From: a virus
DNA length: 40,380 nucleotides
Strand: one strand, 5' to 3'
Virus record (IMG/VR): IMGVR_UViG_3300030116_004689
Location: 1-40,380 of that record
A program made the translations under genes and the position numbers. The notes under the pieces are model-generated. The model was not told where the DNA came from. It worked only from the letters and a program-made list of their open reading frames with translations, and did not search any database. Positions 20,734 through 30,386 of the stretch are shown here, piece after piece; the first letter of the stretch is position 1, and each line of letters begins with the position of its first letter.

Positions 20734-20901
20734 ATGAAAAGCAGAGGATTAGGCGATAGTATACATAAATTTACAACTAAAACAGGTATTAAAACAGTTG
20801 TTGATAAAATATCTGAAGGTTTAAATATTCCATGTGGCTGTGAAGCAAGACGACAAGCTTTAAATAAAGCTGTTCCTTATAAAATGAAAAGAAATAAATA
20901 A
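20734..20901 (+). CDS. Conserved small phage protein with CGC motif (55 aa)
   Basis: The true start is the ATG at 20734 (MKSRGLGDSIHKFTTKTGIK); a longer frame would run into the preceding gene. 'GLGDSI.KFTT.TGIK.VVDKI' then 'PCGCEARRQALNKAVPY' is a pattern I have seen in many marine phage proteins near holin genes. The two Cys could bind metal. It abuts the holin gene (1-nt overlap), consistent with a lysis or structural neighbourhood. Confidence 0.7.
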   Translation: MKSRGLGDSIHKFTTKTGIKTVVDKISEGLNIPCGCEARRQALNKAVPYKMKRNK

Positions 20902-21359
20902 TGGCTGATAAAAAGAAATTTAAAGACACAACAGTAGGTAAATTATTATTTGGTGCTGCTTCAGTTGTTTCACCACAACTTGGAGCTGTATTAAATGGTG
21001 TAACTTCACCTAAAGATGCAATTGCAGAAATAGGTAAAGCAAAAATATCTACAGACGATAAAATTAAATTACAGCAATTAATATACGATCAGCAGAATAA
21101 AGAAATGGAAGAAATAAGTTTAAGATGGAAGGCAGATGCTACTTCTGGATCTTGGCTTGCGGCAAACGTACGACCTATGGTTTTAATATGGTGTATTGTT
21201 GTTTTTTCATTTGCTGGTATATTAGATTCTGTAAATTCAGTAGACTTTCAAATAAACGCATTATGGAATGACACTTTCGAGAAGGTTATGATGGCCGTTG
21301 TTATTTCCTATTTCGGTTCGCGTGGGGTTGAAAAGTCTATTAATGTTATAAAAAAATAA
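20901..21359 (+). CDS. Holin, 3TM/GTA type
   Basis: A 152-aa membrane protein expected to permeabilise the inner membrane so that the endolysin can reach the peptidoglycan. The N-terminus has an amphipathic 'FGAASVVSPQLGAVLNGV', the middle contains 'RWKADATSGSWLAANVRPM' (a family hallmark), then a clear membrane helix 'VLIWCIVVFSFAGIL' and a second hydrophobic stretch 'VMMAVVISYFGSRG'. This matches the 3TM holin family (Phage_holin_3/GTA holin). The likely partner, an M15 peptidase, lies far downstream at 36731. Confidence 0.8.
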   Translation: MADKKKFKDTTVGKLLFGAASVVSPQLGAVLNGVTSPKDAIAEIGKAKISTDDKIKLQQLIYDQQNKEMEEISLRWKADATSGSWLAANVRPMVLIWCIVVFSFAGILDSVNSVDFQINALWNDTFEKVMMAVVISYFGSRGVEKSINVIKK

Positions 21360-21365
21360 AACTAA

Positions 21366-22061
21366 ATGGCAAAAATTAGTAGTTATAATTTAGACACTAC
21401 CGTATCTAAAAACGATAAAGTTATTGGTACAGATTCAGGTGGTAGTACTACTAAAAATTTTAAATTAGAAGATGTTGCAAATTTTTTAAACAATTCTAGT
21501 TTATTAAATGTAAATGGTCAAGTTATATATAAATTTTCAACATCAACATCACCAACTGCAGGAACATTTGTAATAAGTGGTGGAGGAGCAACTGGTACTA
21601 ATTTAAATGCTATAACTCATTTAATATTTCATCATCAAGATACTAATAATGATAATATAGCTGAGTATTTACAATATTTTAATGGTTTGTTTGTTATGCT
21701 TACACAAACAGATGATCAAAATAATTTTGCTCAATATAGTGCTACTGTTTCTTCTAATACACCAAATCAAACAGATTTTTTTTTAACACACAGAGAAGGT
21801 AATGGTGCAATAGTAGCAGATAAGCATTATGCATTATCTTATTCACCAAAAGGACAAACAGATAAAAATTTCGTTTCTAACAATATTAGTTTTACAGCAA
21901 ATACAGCTCAAACAATTAATCATAATTTAGGAAAATTTCCATCTGTAACAATAGTAGATTCAGCAGGATCACATGTTTTTGGTGATATACAACATGTAAA
22001 CACAAACTCATTCACAATAACATTTACTTCATCTTTTACAGGTAAAGTATACGTAAATTAA
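21366..22061 (+). CDS. Short fibre protein with C-terminal tip module (231 aa)
   Basis: The N-terminus '[21 protein letters not shown]' with '[16 protein letters not shown]' is a typical fibre or baseplate-attachment start (compare the 1497-aa protein, which begins with a similar 'DDDLLVGSEF...NYKLKDLATYF'). The C-terminal '[20 protein letters not shown]' to 'SFTGKVYVN' is a small beta-rich receptor-binding-type module also seen at the end of the next protein. No S74 domain. Probably part of the same fibre assembly. Confidence 0.75.
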   Translation: MAKISSYNLDTTVSKNDKVIGTDSGGSTTKNFKLEDVANFLNNSSLLNVNGQVIYKFSTSTSPTAGTFVISGGGATGTNLNAITHLIFHHQDTNNDNIAEYLQYFNGLFVMLTQTDDQNNFAQYSATVSSNTPNQTDFFLTHREGNGAIVADKHYALSYSPKGQTDKNFVSNNISFTANTAQTINHNLGKFPSVTIVDSAGSHVFGDIQHVNTNSFTITFTSSFTGKVYVN

Positions 22062-22068
22062 AAAAAAT

Positions 22069-23097
22069 ATGGCACTCACATACTTAACAGATATTAACTT
22101 AAATAAAAATGAATTACAAAATGCTGTAGTTCAAAATTTAGGATCAGCACCGAGTTCGCCTGTAGAAGGACAGATATATTATGATAGCACTAGTGGCGAT
22201 AAATCAATATATTTTTATAATGGCTCTGCTTGGATAAATATATCAGGTGATATATCAGAAGTTATAGCTGGTGCAGGTTTAACAGGGGGTGGTGCTTCTG
22301 GATCAGTAACATTAAATGTTGTTGGTGGTACCGGTATTACAGCAAATTCAAATGATATCGCAATTACAAATACAGGTGTAACTGCAAATTCTTACGGGTC
22401 TTCAACAGCAATACCAGTTATAACTGTAAATGCACAAGGGCAAATAACAGCAGCTAGCACAGCAGCTATTAGTACAGATTTAACAATTGCAGCAGATTCT
22501 GGTTCAAATGATACAGTAACATTAGGAACTGATACATTAACATTTGCTGGTACATCAAACGAAATAGAAACCACAGTAAGTAATAACCAAATACAAATTG
22601 GATTACCAAACAATGTAACAGTTGGTGGTAATTTAATTGTTTCTGGAAATTTAACTGTTTCAGGTACGACTACAACGGTTAATACCGAAACAATACTTCT
22701 TGCTGATAATATTATTACTTTAAATAGTAATGCAACAGGAACACCTAGTGAAAACGCAGGTATTGAAGTTGAAAGAGGCGATTCTACAAATGTAGTATTA
22801 AGATGGAATGAAGGAAGCGACATTTGGGAATATACAAAAGATGGTTCAAATTATAAAACAATTCAAAACGTACAAGAAAGTACATTTGCAACATCTATTG
22901 GCGACGGCTCAGCAACATCATACGCTGTTACTCATGGCTTAGGTACAAAAGATGTAATTGTTCAATTATATGATGTAAGTTCAAATGATACTGTAATAGC
23001 AGATGTTGTAAGAACTTCAACAACAGTAGTCACAGTTACTTTTGGTGCTGCACCTTCTACTAACGACATCAGAGTACTAATAAGTAAAATAGGATAA
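22069..23097 (+). CDS. Fibre protein with beta-rich repeats and tip module (342 aa)
   Basis: The N-terminal '[18 protein letters not shown]' and '[11 protein letters not shown]' form a common fibre module; '[18 protein letters not shown]' and '[21 protein letters not shown]' are beta-helix-like repeats known from cyanophage and marine phage fibres. The end ('[19 protein letters not shown]' to '[11 protein letters not shown]') parallels the tip of the preceding 231-aa protein. Acts in adsorption by inference. Confidence 0.8.
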   Translation: MALTYLTDINLNKNELQNAVVQNLGSAPSSPVEGQIYYDSTSGDKSIYFYNGSAWINISGDISEVIAGAGLTGGGASGSVTLNVVGGTGITANSNDIAITNTGVTANSYGSSTAIPVITVNAQGQITAASTAAISTDLTIAADSGSNDTVTLGTDTLTFAGTSNEIETTVSNNQIQIGLPNNVTVGGNLIVSGNLTVSGTTTTVNTETILLADNIITLNSNATGTPSENAGIEVERGDSTNVVLRWNEGSDIWEYTKDGSNYKTIQNVQESTFATSIGDGSATSYAVTHGLGTKDVIVQLYDVSSNDTVIADVVRTSTTVVTVTFGAAPSTNDIRVLISKIG

Positions 23098-23108
23098 ATT
23101 AAAATTTA

Positions 23109-26100
23109 ATGGCGCAAAAGTTTCTAACCGATATAGAACTTACGCGAGGCCTAAAAGACTCCTCTGGAGATTTAGGTTCTTCAGGGCAGGTATTGTCTTC
23201 CACGGGAACAGGATTAAATTGGATAACAAATGCAGCTACAGCTTCAGTTGTTTATCAAGATGGTTTTACAGGCGATGGAACAACAACTGCTTTTACGTTA
23301 GCTAATAGTATAGATAACGAAAATAAAACACAAGTATATTTAGACGGTGTATACCAACATAAAGATACATATTCTTTAAGTGGTACAACTCTTACCTTTA
23401 GCACCGCTCCACCGAATTCAAGTGACATAGAAGTAATATCTTTTGCTAGTATAACAGCTGACGGGGATATATTAACAGACAGTGAATTTTCATCTGCTGG
23501 TTTAATGACAACTAACGGGTCGGGTGTGTATAGCATAACTACAAATAATTCTTCAAACTGGAATACAGCTTATACATATTCACAAGTTGGACATTTGCCA
23601 TTAGCAGGTGGCACGTTGACAGGAAACATAATATTAAATGATAGTGTACAAGCTAGATTTGGAACTTCAGGTGATCTTCAAATATATCACGATGGAAGTA
23701 ATTCTTATATAAATGAAGTTGGTACTGGAGTTTTAGCAATACAAAGTGATGGTACAGAAGTACAAATAAATAAAGGATCTTCAGAATATATAGCTAGATT
23801 TATAACTGATGCAGGGGTTAAATTATACTATGATAATTCTTTAAAACTTGAAACATTAACTGATGGTGCTAAAATACATGGTGAATTTTATATAGATGAA
23901 AAAATTACACACACAGGAGATGGTGATACTTATTTACAATTTCAAACAGATAGACAAACATATGTAGCAGGTGGTGTTGAATTTATTGATTTTGCAAATA
24001 CAACGCAAGACTATATAACAATAGGTGGATCAAGTGATATTGATACCAAAATGCAAGGTGGTTCAGGTTATATATTTATACAAGGCAGCAATGGATATAT
24101 AGGTGTTAACGATGCCTCACCTAGTTATCCTTTAGATATTGCGGGTAATACAAATGTAGGCGGTGAATTAAATGTAAGAAACGTTATTTATGGTTATGCT
24201 GGTGCAGGTAATCAAATAGGTGGTGTAAGTTGGACTAGCACCGATAGTGGATTTTTATTTGCTAAAACTGGAAATGTAACAAAAGTATTGTTAAATTCTA
24301 ATGGTTCATCTTACTTTACTGGAGGAGCTGTAGGAATTGGAACTACATCGCCTGATACTAAACTGCATGTTGAAGAAAGCGATACAACTCCTGTATTTTT
24401 AAAGACAGAAAATAGTGCAGGTGCTTTATTAGTTGGAAATAATGCTGCAGGTAATAGTTTTGTTTCTTCACAAACAAGTGGTAAGGATTTATTATTGGAA
24501 ACAGCGAATACAGAAAGAATGCGTATTACGAGTGCGGGTAATGTAGGAATTGGAACTACGAACATTAATGGTAATCTTCAGTTTTCTAATGCTGCAGAAA
24601 CAAGAAAAATTGTATTATATGAGGGAGCTAATAATGATTATCAATTTTATGGACTTGGTGTTGAGAGTTCTACTTTTGTTTATTCAGTATATACAACAGG
24701 TGATGACCACGTTTTCTTTGCAGGTACAGGTTCTTCTTCAAGAAATGAATTAATGAGAATAGGTGGTGATGGTAAAGTTGGTATTGGAACTTCTTCACCT
24801 ACTAATTTACTTGATATAAAAAGCAATGGCAATAGTAAAGGGTTAGACATACATCATTCTAATGGGAATATGGTTGCTCAGTTAATACATGGAGGTAGTG
24901 GTGATGAAGGGCAATTAAAACTTTATGATAGTAATACAGAAACAGTAAGAATATCTGGTGAAAATAATATTGCAAGTTTTATAAATTCAGGAAATGTAGG
25001 AATCGGGGTAACATCACCTTCAGAAATTTTACAAATAAATAAAAATAGCGCAGGAAATGTAGTCGGTGGATATTTTACAAACTCACAAGCAAATACAGGT
25101 GCAGAACAAGTTAGTTTAGCATTTGGACTAAATAGAAGTGGTGGAGATTTTGTAAGACAAATAAAAGCAATAACGTTTGGTGCAGAACAACAATGGACAG
25201 GGACACCAAGTACAGTTGATGGCTTTTTGTCATTTAGTACAGTTGCAGACGAAACTGTGGCAGAAAAAATGCGTATTACAAGTGCGGGTAATGTGGGAAT
25301 TGGGACTACATCTCCTAGTCATCGTTTGCATGTTGTTAGCGCTGGTAATGGAGAAATAAAAGCTGAAAGAACAAGTGGTGCAGCAATTTTAACACAAGCT
25401 CAATCTGCACTTGGTAGATTTGGTACAACTACAAACCACAATCTGCAACTTATGGCCAATAGTACAGGGGCAATGACTATTACTACTGCAGGAAACGTAG
25501 GAATAGGAACTACATCCCCAACAGCTAAATTAACAATTAATAATGGCAGTACGGCTGGTGGTAGTTTATTAACAAGCTCATCTTCTAGCTATACTGCTCA
25601 TTTTATAGCTAATACAGGATCAGGTAATGCAGGGATTTATTGTGATGCTTCTAATGGTGATTTTATTGGAAGTGATTATGTTTTCTTTGGGCAACACGAT
25701 GATAAATGGGCGCAAATTAGCACAGGGGCCTCTGCGAGTGGTATACGTTTTATGCCAGCAGATAGTATTAGAATGGTAATAAATAACAGCGGAAATGTTG
25801 GTATTGGGACGACTTCACCTAGTGATAAATTAGAAATAGCAGCTGCAAACTCACAAGTTAGATTAACAGATACTGATGACAGTAAATTTTGTCAATTTAG
25901 TTATTCAGGCGGTAAATTAGTGTTAAGAAATAATTCTACTACGACAACAACAAATCAATTTACTTTAACAGAAGATGGTAATTTTGGAATAGGAACGATT
26001 TCGCCTGCAGTTAATTTACATATTGCAAGCAGTACTCCAAAATTAAGATTACAAGATACAGATGGGGGTTACACTGAATTTGCAGCCAATAACACGGATT

Positions 26101-27383
26101 TAGTTATAAAAGTAGATCCTGATGATGCGGTTGGTAGTTCTACAATACAATGGGAAATTGATGGGTCAGAATATATGCGATTGCAGCAACAAGGTAGATT
26201 GGGTATTGGGACGACTTCCCCCGCTAAAACATTAGATATTAGAACAGATAATGGTGTATTAATAAAAGGTGCAAGCGGTACCACTAATGCTAGTTTATCA
26301 TTTCTTCCAGCAAGTGGCGGTAGAGAATATGCTTTTTCAAATGATGGTTCAAGTTTTTATATTAAAGATATTTCAGCAGATTTGACTAGAATGTATTTTC
26401 ATTATAACGAGAACATAGGAATCGGGACAACATCGCCAAGTTACAATTTAGAAATAGGGGGCACAAATAATCCAAAAGTAGCTATAGTATCTAATATTAA
26501 CAGTGCAACATCTTCATTATACTTTGGTGATTCAGATGCTAAAGATAGAGGACAAATTGTGTATACTCACTTTGGTGATTTTATGGAACTAAAAACAGGT
26601 GGTAACACTAGAGTATATATAGAATCGGGTATTAATACAGCTTATACTTCTGATGGTCTATTTAATGCAAATGCTACACCTAGTTATTGGTTACATAACA
26701 ATGCTAAGTTCTCAATAGGTTACATGGATAATGGTAGTGGATTATATTCAGGAGCTTATGCATTTCAAGTTAAATCTACTGATGGTATTCCAGTAACAGG
26801 AAGAGAGATTGGGGCTATATATATAAATGATCAAAGCAATAATAGAAAACCTTTAAGAATTAGTAACCAAGGTAGAATTAATATTAATCAAACAAACACA
26901 AGTACAGGTTTAGCATCAACAGGGTGGATAGATATTCAAAACGGAACAAGTGCTTATAATATTTTTAATTATTATACTGGCACAGATGGAAGTTCAGGGT
27001 GTGCAAGATATAGATTAGACAATACCTCTCCTTCCTTTTTTGATTTTTACTACAGTACAACTCAAGTAGGATATATAACAACAAATGGTACAGATATATT
27101 TTATGCCAATACATCTGATTATAGATTAAAAGAAGATCTAAAAGATTTTGATGGCACAAGCTTGTTAGAACAAATACAAGTATATGATTTTAAATGGAAA
27201 GAAAGTGATAATAGAATGTATGGTGTTGTTGCTCATGAATTACAAGAAATAGTTCCACAAGCAGTTGTAGGAAATAAAGATGAAGATAAATTGCAAGCTG
27301 TTGACTATAGTAAATTAGTTCCTGTATTAATAAAATCTATTCAGGAATTAAAAGCAGAAATAGAATTATTAAAAAATAGTTGA
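23109..27383 (+). CDS. Giant fibre protein with ten GIGTTSP-type repeats and S74 domain (1424 aa)
   Basis: The N-terminal 'YQDGFTGDGTTTAFTL' and 'VYLDGVYQHKDTYSL' form a fibre attachment module. The body holds about ten repeats built on 'NVGIGTTSPSxKLxI', spaced 70-130 residues, each opening a beta-rich segment. Near residue 1335 'TSDYRLKEDLKDFDG' starts the S74 intramolecular chaperone, ending with 'AVDYSKLVPVLIKSIQEL' and a heptad helix; family members fold as trimers and then cleave themselves before the Ser. The repeated DNA could promote recombination between fibre genes. Confidence 0.9.
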   Translation: MAQKFLTDIELTRGLKDSSGDLGSSGQVLSSTGTGLNWITNAATASVVYQDGFTGDGTTTAFTLANSIDNENKTQVYLDGVYQHKDTYSLSGTTLTFSTAPPNSSDIEVISFASITADGDILTDSEFSSAGLMTTNGSGVYSITTNNSSNWNTAYTYSQVGHLPLAGGTLTGNIILNDSVQARFGTSGDLQIYHDGSNSYINEVGTGVLAIQSDGTEVQINKGSSEYIARFITDAGVKLYYDNSLKLETLTDGAKIHGEFYIDEKITHTGDGDTYLQFQTDRQTYVAGGVEFIDFANTTQDYITIGGSSDIDTKMQGGSGYIFIQGSNGYIGVNDASPSYPLDIAGNTNVGGELNVRNVIYGYAGAGNQIGGVSWTSTDSGFLFAKTGNVTKVLLNSNGSSYFTGGAVGIGTTSPDTKLHVEESDTTPVFLKTENSAGALLVGNNAAGNSFVSSQTSGKDLLLETANTERMRITSAGNVGIGTTNINGNLQFSNAAETRKIVLYEGANNDYQFYGLGVESSTFVYSVYTTGDDHVFFAGTGSSSRNELMRIGGDGKVGIGTSSPTNLLDIKSNGNSKGLDIHHSNGNMVAQLIHGGSGDEGQLKLYDSNTETVRISGENNIASFINSGNVGIGVTSPSEILQINKNSAGNVVGGYFTNSQANTGAEQVSLAFGLNRSGGDFVRQIKAITFGAEQQWTGTPSTVDGFLSFSTVADETVAEKMRITSAGNVGIGTTSPSHRLHVVSAGNGEIKAERTSGAAILTQAQSALGRFGTTTNHNLQLMANSTGAMTITTAGNVGIGTTSPTAKLTINNGSTAGGSLLTSSSSSYTAHFIANTGSGNAGIYCDASNGDFIGSDYVFFGQHDDKWAQISTGASASGIRFMPADSIRMVINNSGNVGIGTTSPSDKLEIAAANSQVRLTDTDDSKFCQFSYSGGKLVLRNNSTTTTTNQFTLTEDGNFGIGTISPAVNLHIASSTPKLRLQDTDGGYTEFAANNTDLVIKVDPDDAVGSSTIQWEIDGSEYMRLQQQGRLGIGTTSPAKTLDIRTDNGVLIKGASGTTNASLSFLPASGGREYAFSNDGSSFYIKDISADLTRMYFHYNENIGIGTTSPSYNLEIGGTNNPKVAIVSNINSATSSLYFGDSDAKDRGQIVYTHFGDFMELKTGGNTRVYIESGINTAYTSDGLFNANATPSYWLHNNAKFSIGYMDNGSGLYSGAYAFQVKSTDGIPVTGREIGAIYINDQSNNRKPLRISNQGRININQTNTSTGLASTGWIDIQNGTSAYNIFNYYTGTDGSSGCARYRLDNTSPSFFDFYYSTTQVGYITTNGTDIFYANTSDYRLKEDLKDFDGTSLLEQIQVYDFKWKESDNRMYGVVAHELQEIVPQAVVGNKDEDKLQAVDYSKLVPVLIKSIQELKAEIELLKNS

Positions 27384-27384
27384 T

Positions 27385-27864
27385 ATGAGTTTAGTTATTA
27401 GCAATTCACAATATATAAACGGTTTAGATTTATGGGAAGCATCTATAAATCCTTTACCTGCTTTAGACTTTGAAAATTTAAATTATGTAGAAAAAGATAC
27501 AGGTAGATTTTATTGTACCGATGAAGATGCGATAGCAGAAATGATTGCATGTTTTGATACTAATGTAATTGATACTAAAATAAAAGAACCTTATAAAATT
27601 TATGTAGAAATACAAAAAAATTTACCTAATTTTGAATTAATACCTCATTTTGATAACGAAAATATGCTAGGTGTTATTATAATAAATTTAATAGATAGTG
27701 GAACTTCAACTGAATTTTATAACAACAATGATGATAAAATAGGTCAAGCACCTACCACGGTTTCAAATGGCATAATGTATTTAAATAATTGGGATTTTAA
27801 ACATGGTTATAAAAATTCTACTACAGAAGATAGATACATAGCTATATGTATAATAACAAAATAA
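27385..27864 (+). CDS. 2-oxoglutarate/Fe(II) oxygenase-like protein in the fibre cluster (159 aa)
   Basis: The C-terminal half carries the double-stranded beta-helix signature: H88-x-D90 in 'IPHFDNE', 'GVIIINLIDSGTSTEFY', H140 in 'NWDFKHGYKN' and R150 in 'EDRYIAICI'. These fit the two His and one Asp that hold iron and the basic residue that holds 2-oxoglutarate. The enzyme class hydroxylates proteins, sugars or small molecules. Its placement between two S74 fibre genes (1 nt after one, 4 nt before the next) suggests that it may modify fibre or receptor material. The substrate is unknown. Confidence 0.65.
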   Translation: MSLVISNSQYINGLDLWEASINPLPALDFENLNYVEKDTGRFYCTDEDAIAEMIACFDTNVIDTKIKEPYKIYVEIQKNLPNFELIPHFDNENMLGVIIINLIDSGTSTEFYNNNDDKIGQAPTTVSNGIMYLNNWDFKHGYKNSTTEDRYIAICIITK

Positions 27865-27868
27865 ATAA

Positions 27869-30385
27869 ATGGCGATATTATCTAATATTAATGGTAAATT
27901 CGCAGTTGATTCTACTGGAGCAGTCCAGTTTAGTGGAGCTGCAGGAACTAGTGGCTATGTTTTAAAATCAAATGGAACAGGTAGTGCTCCAACATGGGTA
28001 GATCCAGATACAATAATAGGTCCATATTTACCTTTATCAGGTGGTACACTTACAGGCGCAACAGCTACAGCTAATGGTATATCATTTACTGTTGGAGGTG
28101 TTTTAACAGGTACATCTGCAACTTTTACAAGTACAATATCTGCTGTAGGTGCTTCTACTTTTACTTTAAATGATGGTATTTTTATAAAAGCGGTTAATGG
28201 AACAAATAATGTAGCAGCAACTAATGTTTGGGGTTATGGTTTATATGAAGGAACTTCAAAAATAGGTGAAATTAGTTTAGTTAGAGATGGTACAAGTAGC
28301 CAAATGTATATAGGAACTACAGATGCTAATCAAATATTAAGAATTGGTAGTGCAAATAAAGTTACAGCATTAACTATTGACGCATCACAAAACGCAACTT
28401 TTGCAGGTAATGCCACAATAGAAACAGGTATAAATTTAGAAAGTGGCGTACTAATTATAAAAAACGCAACAAGTGATTCTAATGGATTAAGAATATTTCA
28501 AGACACATCAGATGCTTCTAAAATATACAACAATTATAATGGTACTTTACAACTTGGAGTTGGTAACACAACAGCATTAACTATTGATTCATCTGAAGGA
28601 ATTCAATTAAATAGTTACGGTTCAGGAAGTTTTACAGGTACAACAGCTTATAATTTAGCTGTAGATTCAAGTGGTAATATAATTGAAACAACAGATGGTG
28701 GAGGTACAGTAACAGGAACTGGTAGTGCTGGCAGAGTCGCTTTTTGGACAAGCGCTACAAATATTTCAAGTGATTCTACTTTTGAATGGGATAGTACAAA
28801 TAACCGTCTTAGTATAAATGGACCAATAGTAACTTACCCTGCAAACAGAGGTTATAGTATTGGTGTTAATGGAACAACACAAACAAGAGCATTAAGAATT
28901 ACTAGTCAAAATCCTCAAACAGGTGCTTTTGAATTTCAAGATGATGGACAACATGCTGCTTCTAATGGAGAAGGAGCGTGGCTTGGGAGTATAGAAGGTA
29001 ATAACCCAAATTCTGCAACTACGCCTTGGCCTGGTGTACAAGCTGTCGCTAGTTTTTCTGGATCAGGATCACCTGGATCTGGATATATAAATAGTGTTTG
29101 GAAATTTTCTGGTTCAAATAATGGTAGCACAGGACACAGGTCTAAAGTAACAATAGATTACGGTTTAGGTATAGGATATTTAAATAAAAATGTTGGTGAT
29201 ATAGCATCTGACGCTGCTTTGCAAATTATCGATGGACAGCATTCAGGCAGTGCTACAGCAACCCAAATATTCTATGTAGGAAAAGGAACTACACCTAGAG
29301 TAGGTATTGGAACAGCTTCACCTTCTGAAGAACTTGAAGTTAAACCTGGAAATATATATATTAATGGTGAAGATTCCGGTTTAATAGTAGACGCACAAGG
29401 CTCTAAAAGAGTTGGATTTATGAAATACGCTGGTCATGAAGCAGTTATTTCTAGAATTAGTGGTCAGGATTTTGGTATTGGAAGAACTAGTGGTTCAGAC
29501 ATAACAGACGGCTCAGGATTTGGTTATGACTTTTATATTGATGGCACAGGAAAGGTAGGAATTGCAAAAACCAACCCGGGATTTGCTTTAGATGTTAATG
29601 GTGGTATAGCATCAACAGGTACTACTGTAAGTTATGCAACATCACCACTTTCATGGCAAGCAAATGGTAATACAGGTACATATACGCAAACAGTAATATA
29701 TTCTAATCAAAGTAATACTTCAGGCGTTATAAATAATGCTGCTGTATTTATAGAAAGAGGTAGATTAACAAATAGTGCTAGTGGAGAAATTAGGCATTTA
29801 ATTATTGGTTCAAGAGGTGGCCAATCTCAATTTACATTTGCTTCAGAAAGATTAGGTATAAACAATGATAGTCCTAGCGCTCAGTTACATTTAACAGCTA
29901 ATGCAAGTAATAGTGTTCCTTTTAAATTACAAGGTCATAATTCAACAAGTGTTGAACAAATGCTTATTTATACAGGACAAAGCGCTGGTACCGGTTGGTA
30001 TAATATAGTTGCTCAAGCGGGAGGTATAAATCAACTTATTATATATGGTAATGGTAATATACAAAATGCAAATAACAGTTATGGCCAAATATCTGATGAA
30101 AGACTAAAAGAAAATATAGTAGATACAACACCAAAACTTGAGGATATTAAAAAAATAAAAGTTAAAAACTTTAACTTTATAGGTGACGATTTAAAACAAA
30201 TAGGTATGATCGCACAAGAAGTTGAAGAGGTGTTTCCAGGTTTAGTTGAAGAAATTAAGCAACCCGATGTTGAAGATGTAGAAGGTGGAACATATAAATC
30301 TATTAAATATTCTGTATTAGTACCAATATTAATAAAAGCAATACAAGAATTAGAAGCTAGAGTAAAAGAATTAGAAAATAAATAA
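27869..30385 (+). CDS. Fibre protein with S74 domain (838 aa)
   Basis: The N-terminus 'MAILSNINGKFAVDSTGAVQ' and 'PYLPLSGGTLTGATATANG' is a standard fibre module ('YLPLSGGTLTG'). The middle has beta-rich segments with three looser GIG-type repeats ('VGIGTASPSEELEV', 'VGIAKTNPGFALDV', 'LGINNDSPSAQLHL'). The S74 domain begins near residue 742 at 'SDERLKENIVDTTPK', with 'QIGMIAQEVEEVFPGLV' and a terminal heptad helix. It shares its start with the next fibre ('M-A-x-x-SNINGKF'), pointing to recent duplication or module swapping. Confidence 0.88.
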   Translation: MAILSNINGKFAVDSTGAVQFSGAAGTSGYVLKSNGTGSAPTWVDPDTIIGPYLPLSGGTLTGATATANGISFTVGGVLTGTSATFTSTISAVGASTFTLNDGIFIKAVNGTNNVAATNVWGYGLYEGTSKIGEISLVRDGTSSQMYIGTTDANQILRIGSANKVTALTIDASQNATFAGNATIETGINLESGVLIIKNATSDSNGLRIFQDTSDASKIYNNYNGTLQLGVGNTTALTIDSSEGIQLNSYGSGSFTGTTAYNLAVDSSGNIIETTDGGGTVTGTGSAGRVAFWTSATNISSDSTFEWDSTNNRLSINGPIVTYPANRGYSIGVNGTTQTRALRITSQNPQTGAFEFQDDGQHAASNGEGAWLGSIEGNNPNSATTPWPGVQAVASFSGSGSPGSGYINSVWKFSGSNNGSTGHRSKVTIDYGLGIGYLNKNVGDIASDAALQIIDGQHSGSATATQIFYVGKGTTPRVGIGTASPSEELEVKPGNIYINGEDSGLIVDAQGSKRVGFMKYAGHEAVISRISGQDFGIGRTSGSDITDGSGFGYDFYIDGTGKVGIAKTNPGFALDVNGGIASTGTTVSYATSPLSWQANGNTGTYTQTVIYSNQSNTSGVINNAAVFIERGRLTNSASGEIRHLIIGSRGGQSQFTFASERLGINNDSPSAQLHLTANASNSVPFKLQGHNSTSVEQMLIYTGQSAGTGWYNIVAQAGGINQLIIYGNGNIQNANNSYGQISDERLKENIVDTTPKLEDIKKIKVKNFNFIGDDLKQIGMIAQEVEEVFPGLVEEIKQPDVEDVEGGTYKSIKYSVLVPILIKAIQELEARVKELENK

Positions 30386-30386
30386 T

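Noticed and set aside
24325-27000. CRISPR-like or diversity-generating repeat array
   Set aside because: Repeats are in-frame protein repeats (GIGTTSP) with variable spacing; there is no cas gene, reverse transcriptase or template repeat in the window.
27385-27864. Tail-fibre assembly chaperone
   Set aside because: Position would fit, but the His-x-Asp...His...Arg pattern and beta-strand layout fit an iron/2-oxoglutarate oxygenase better.
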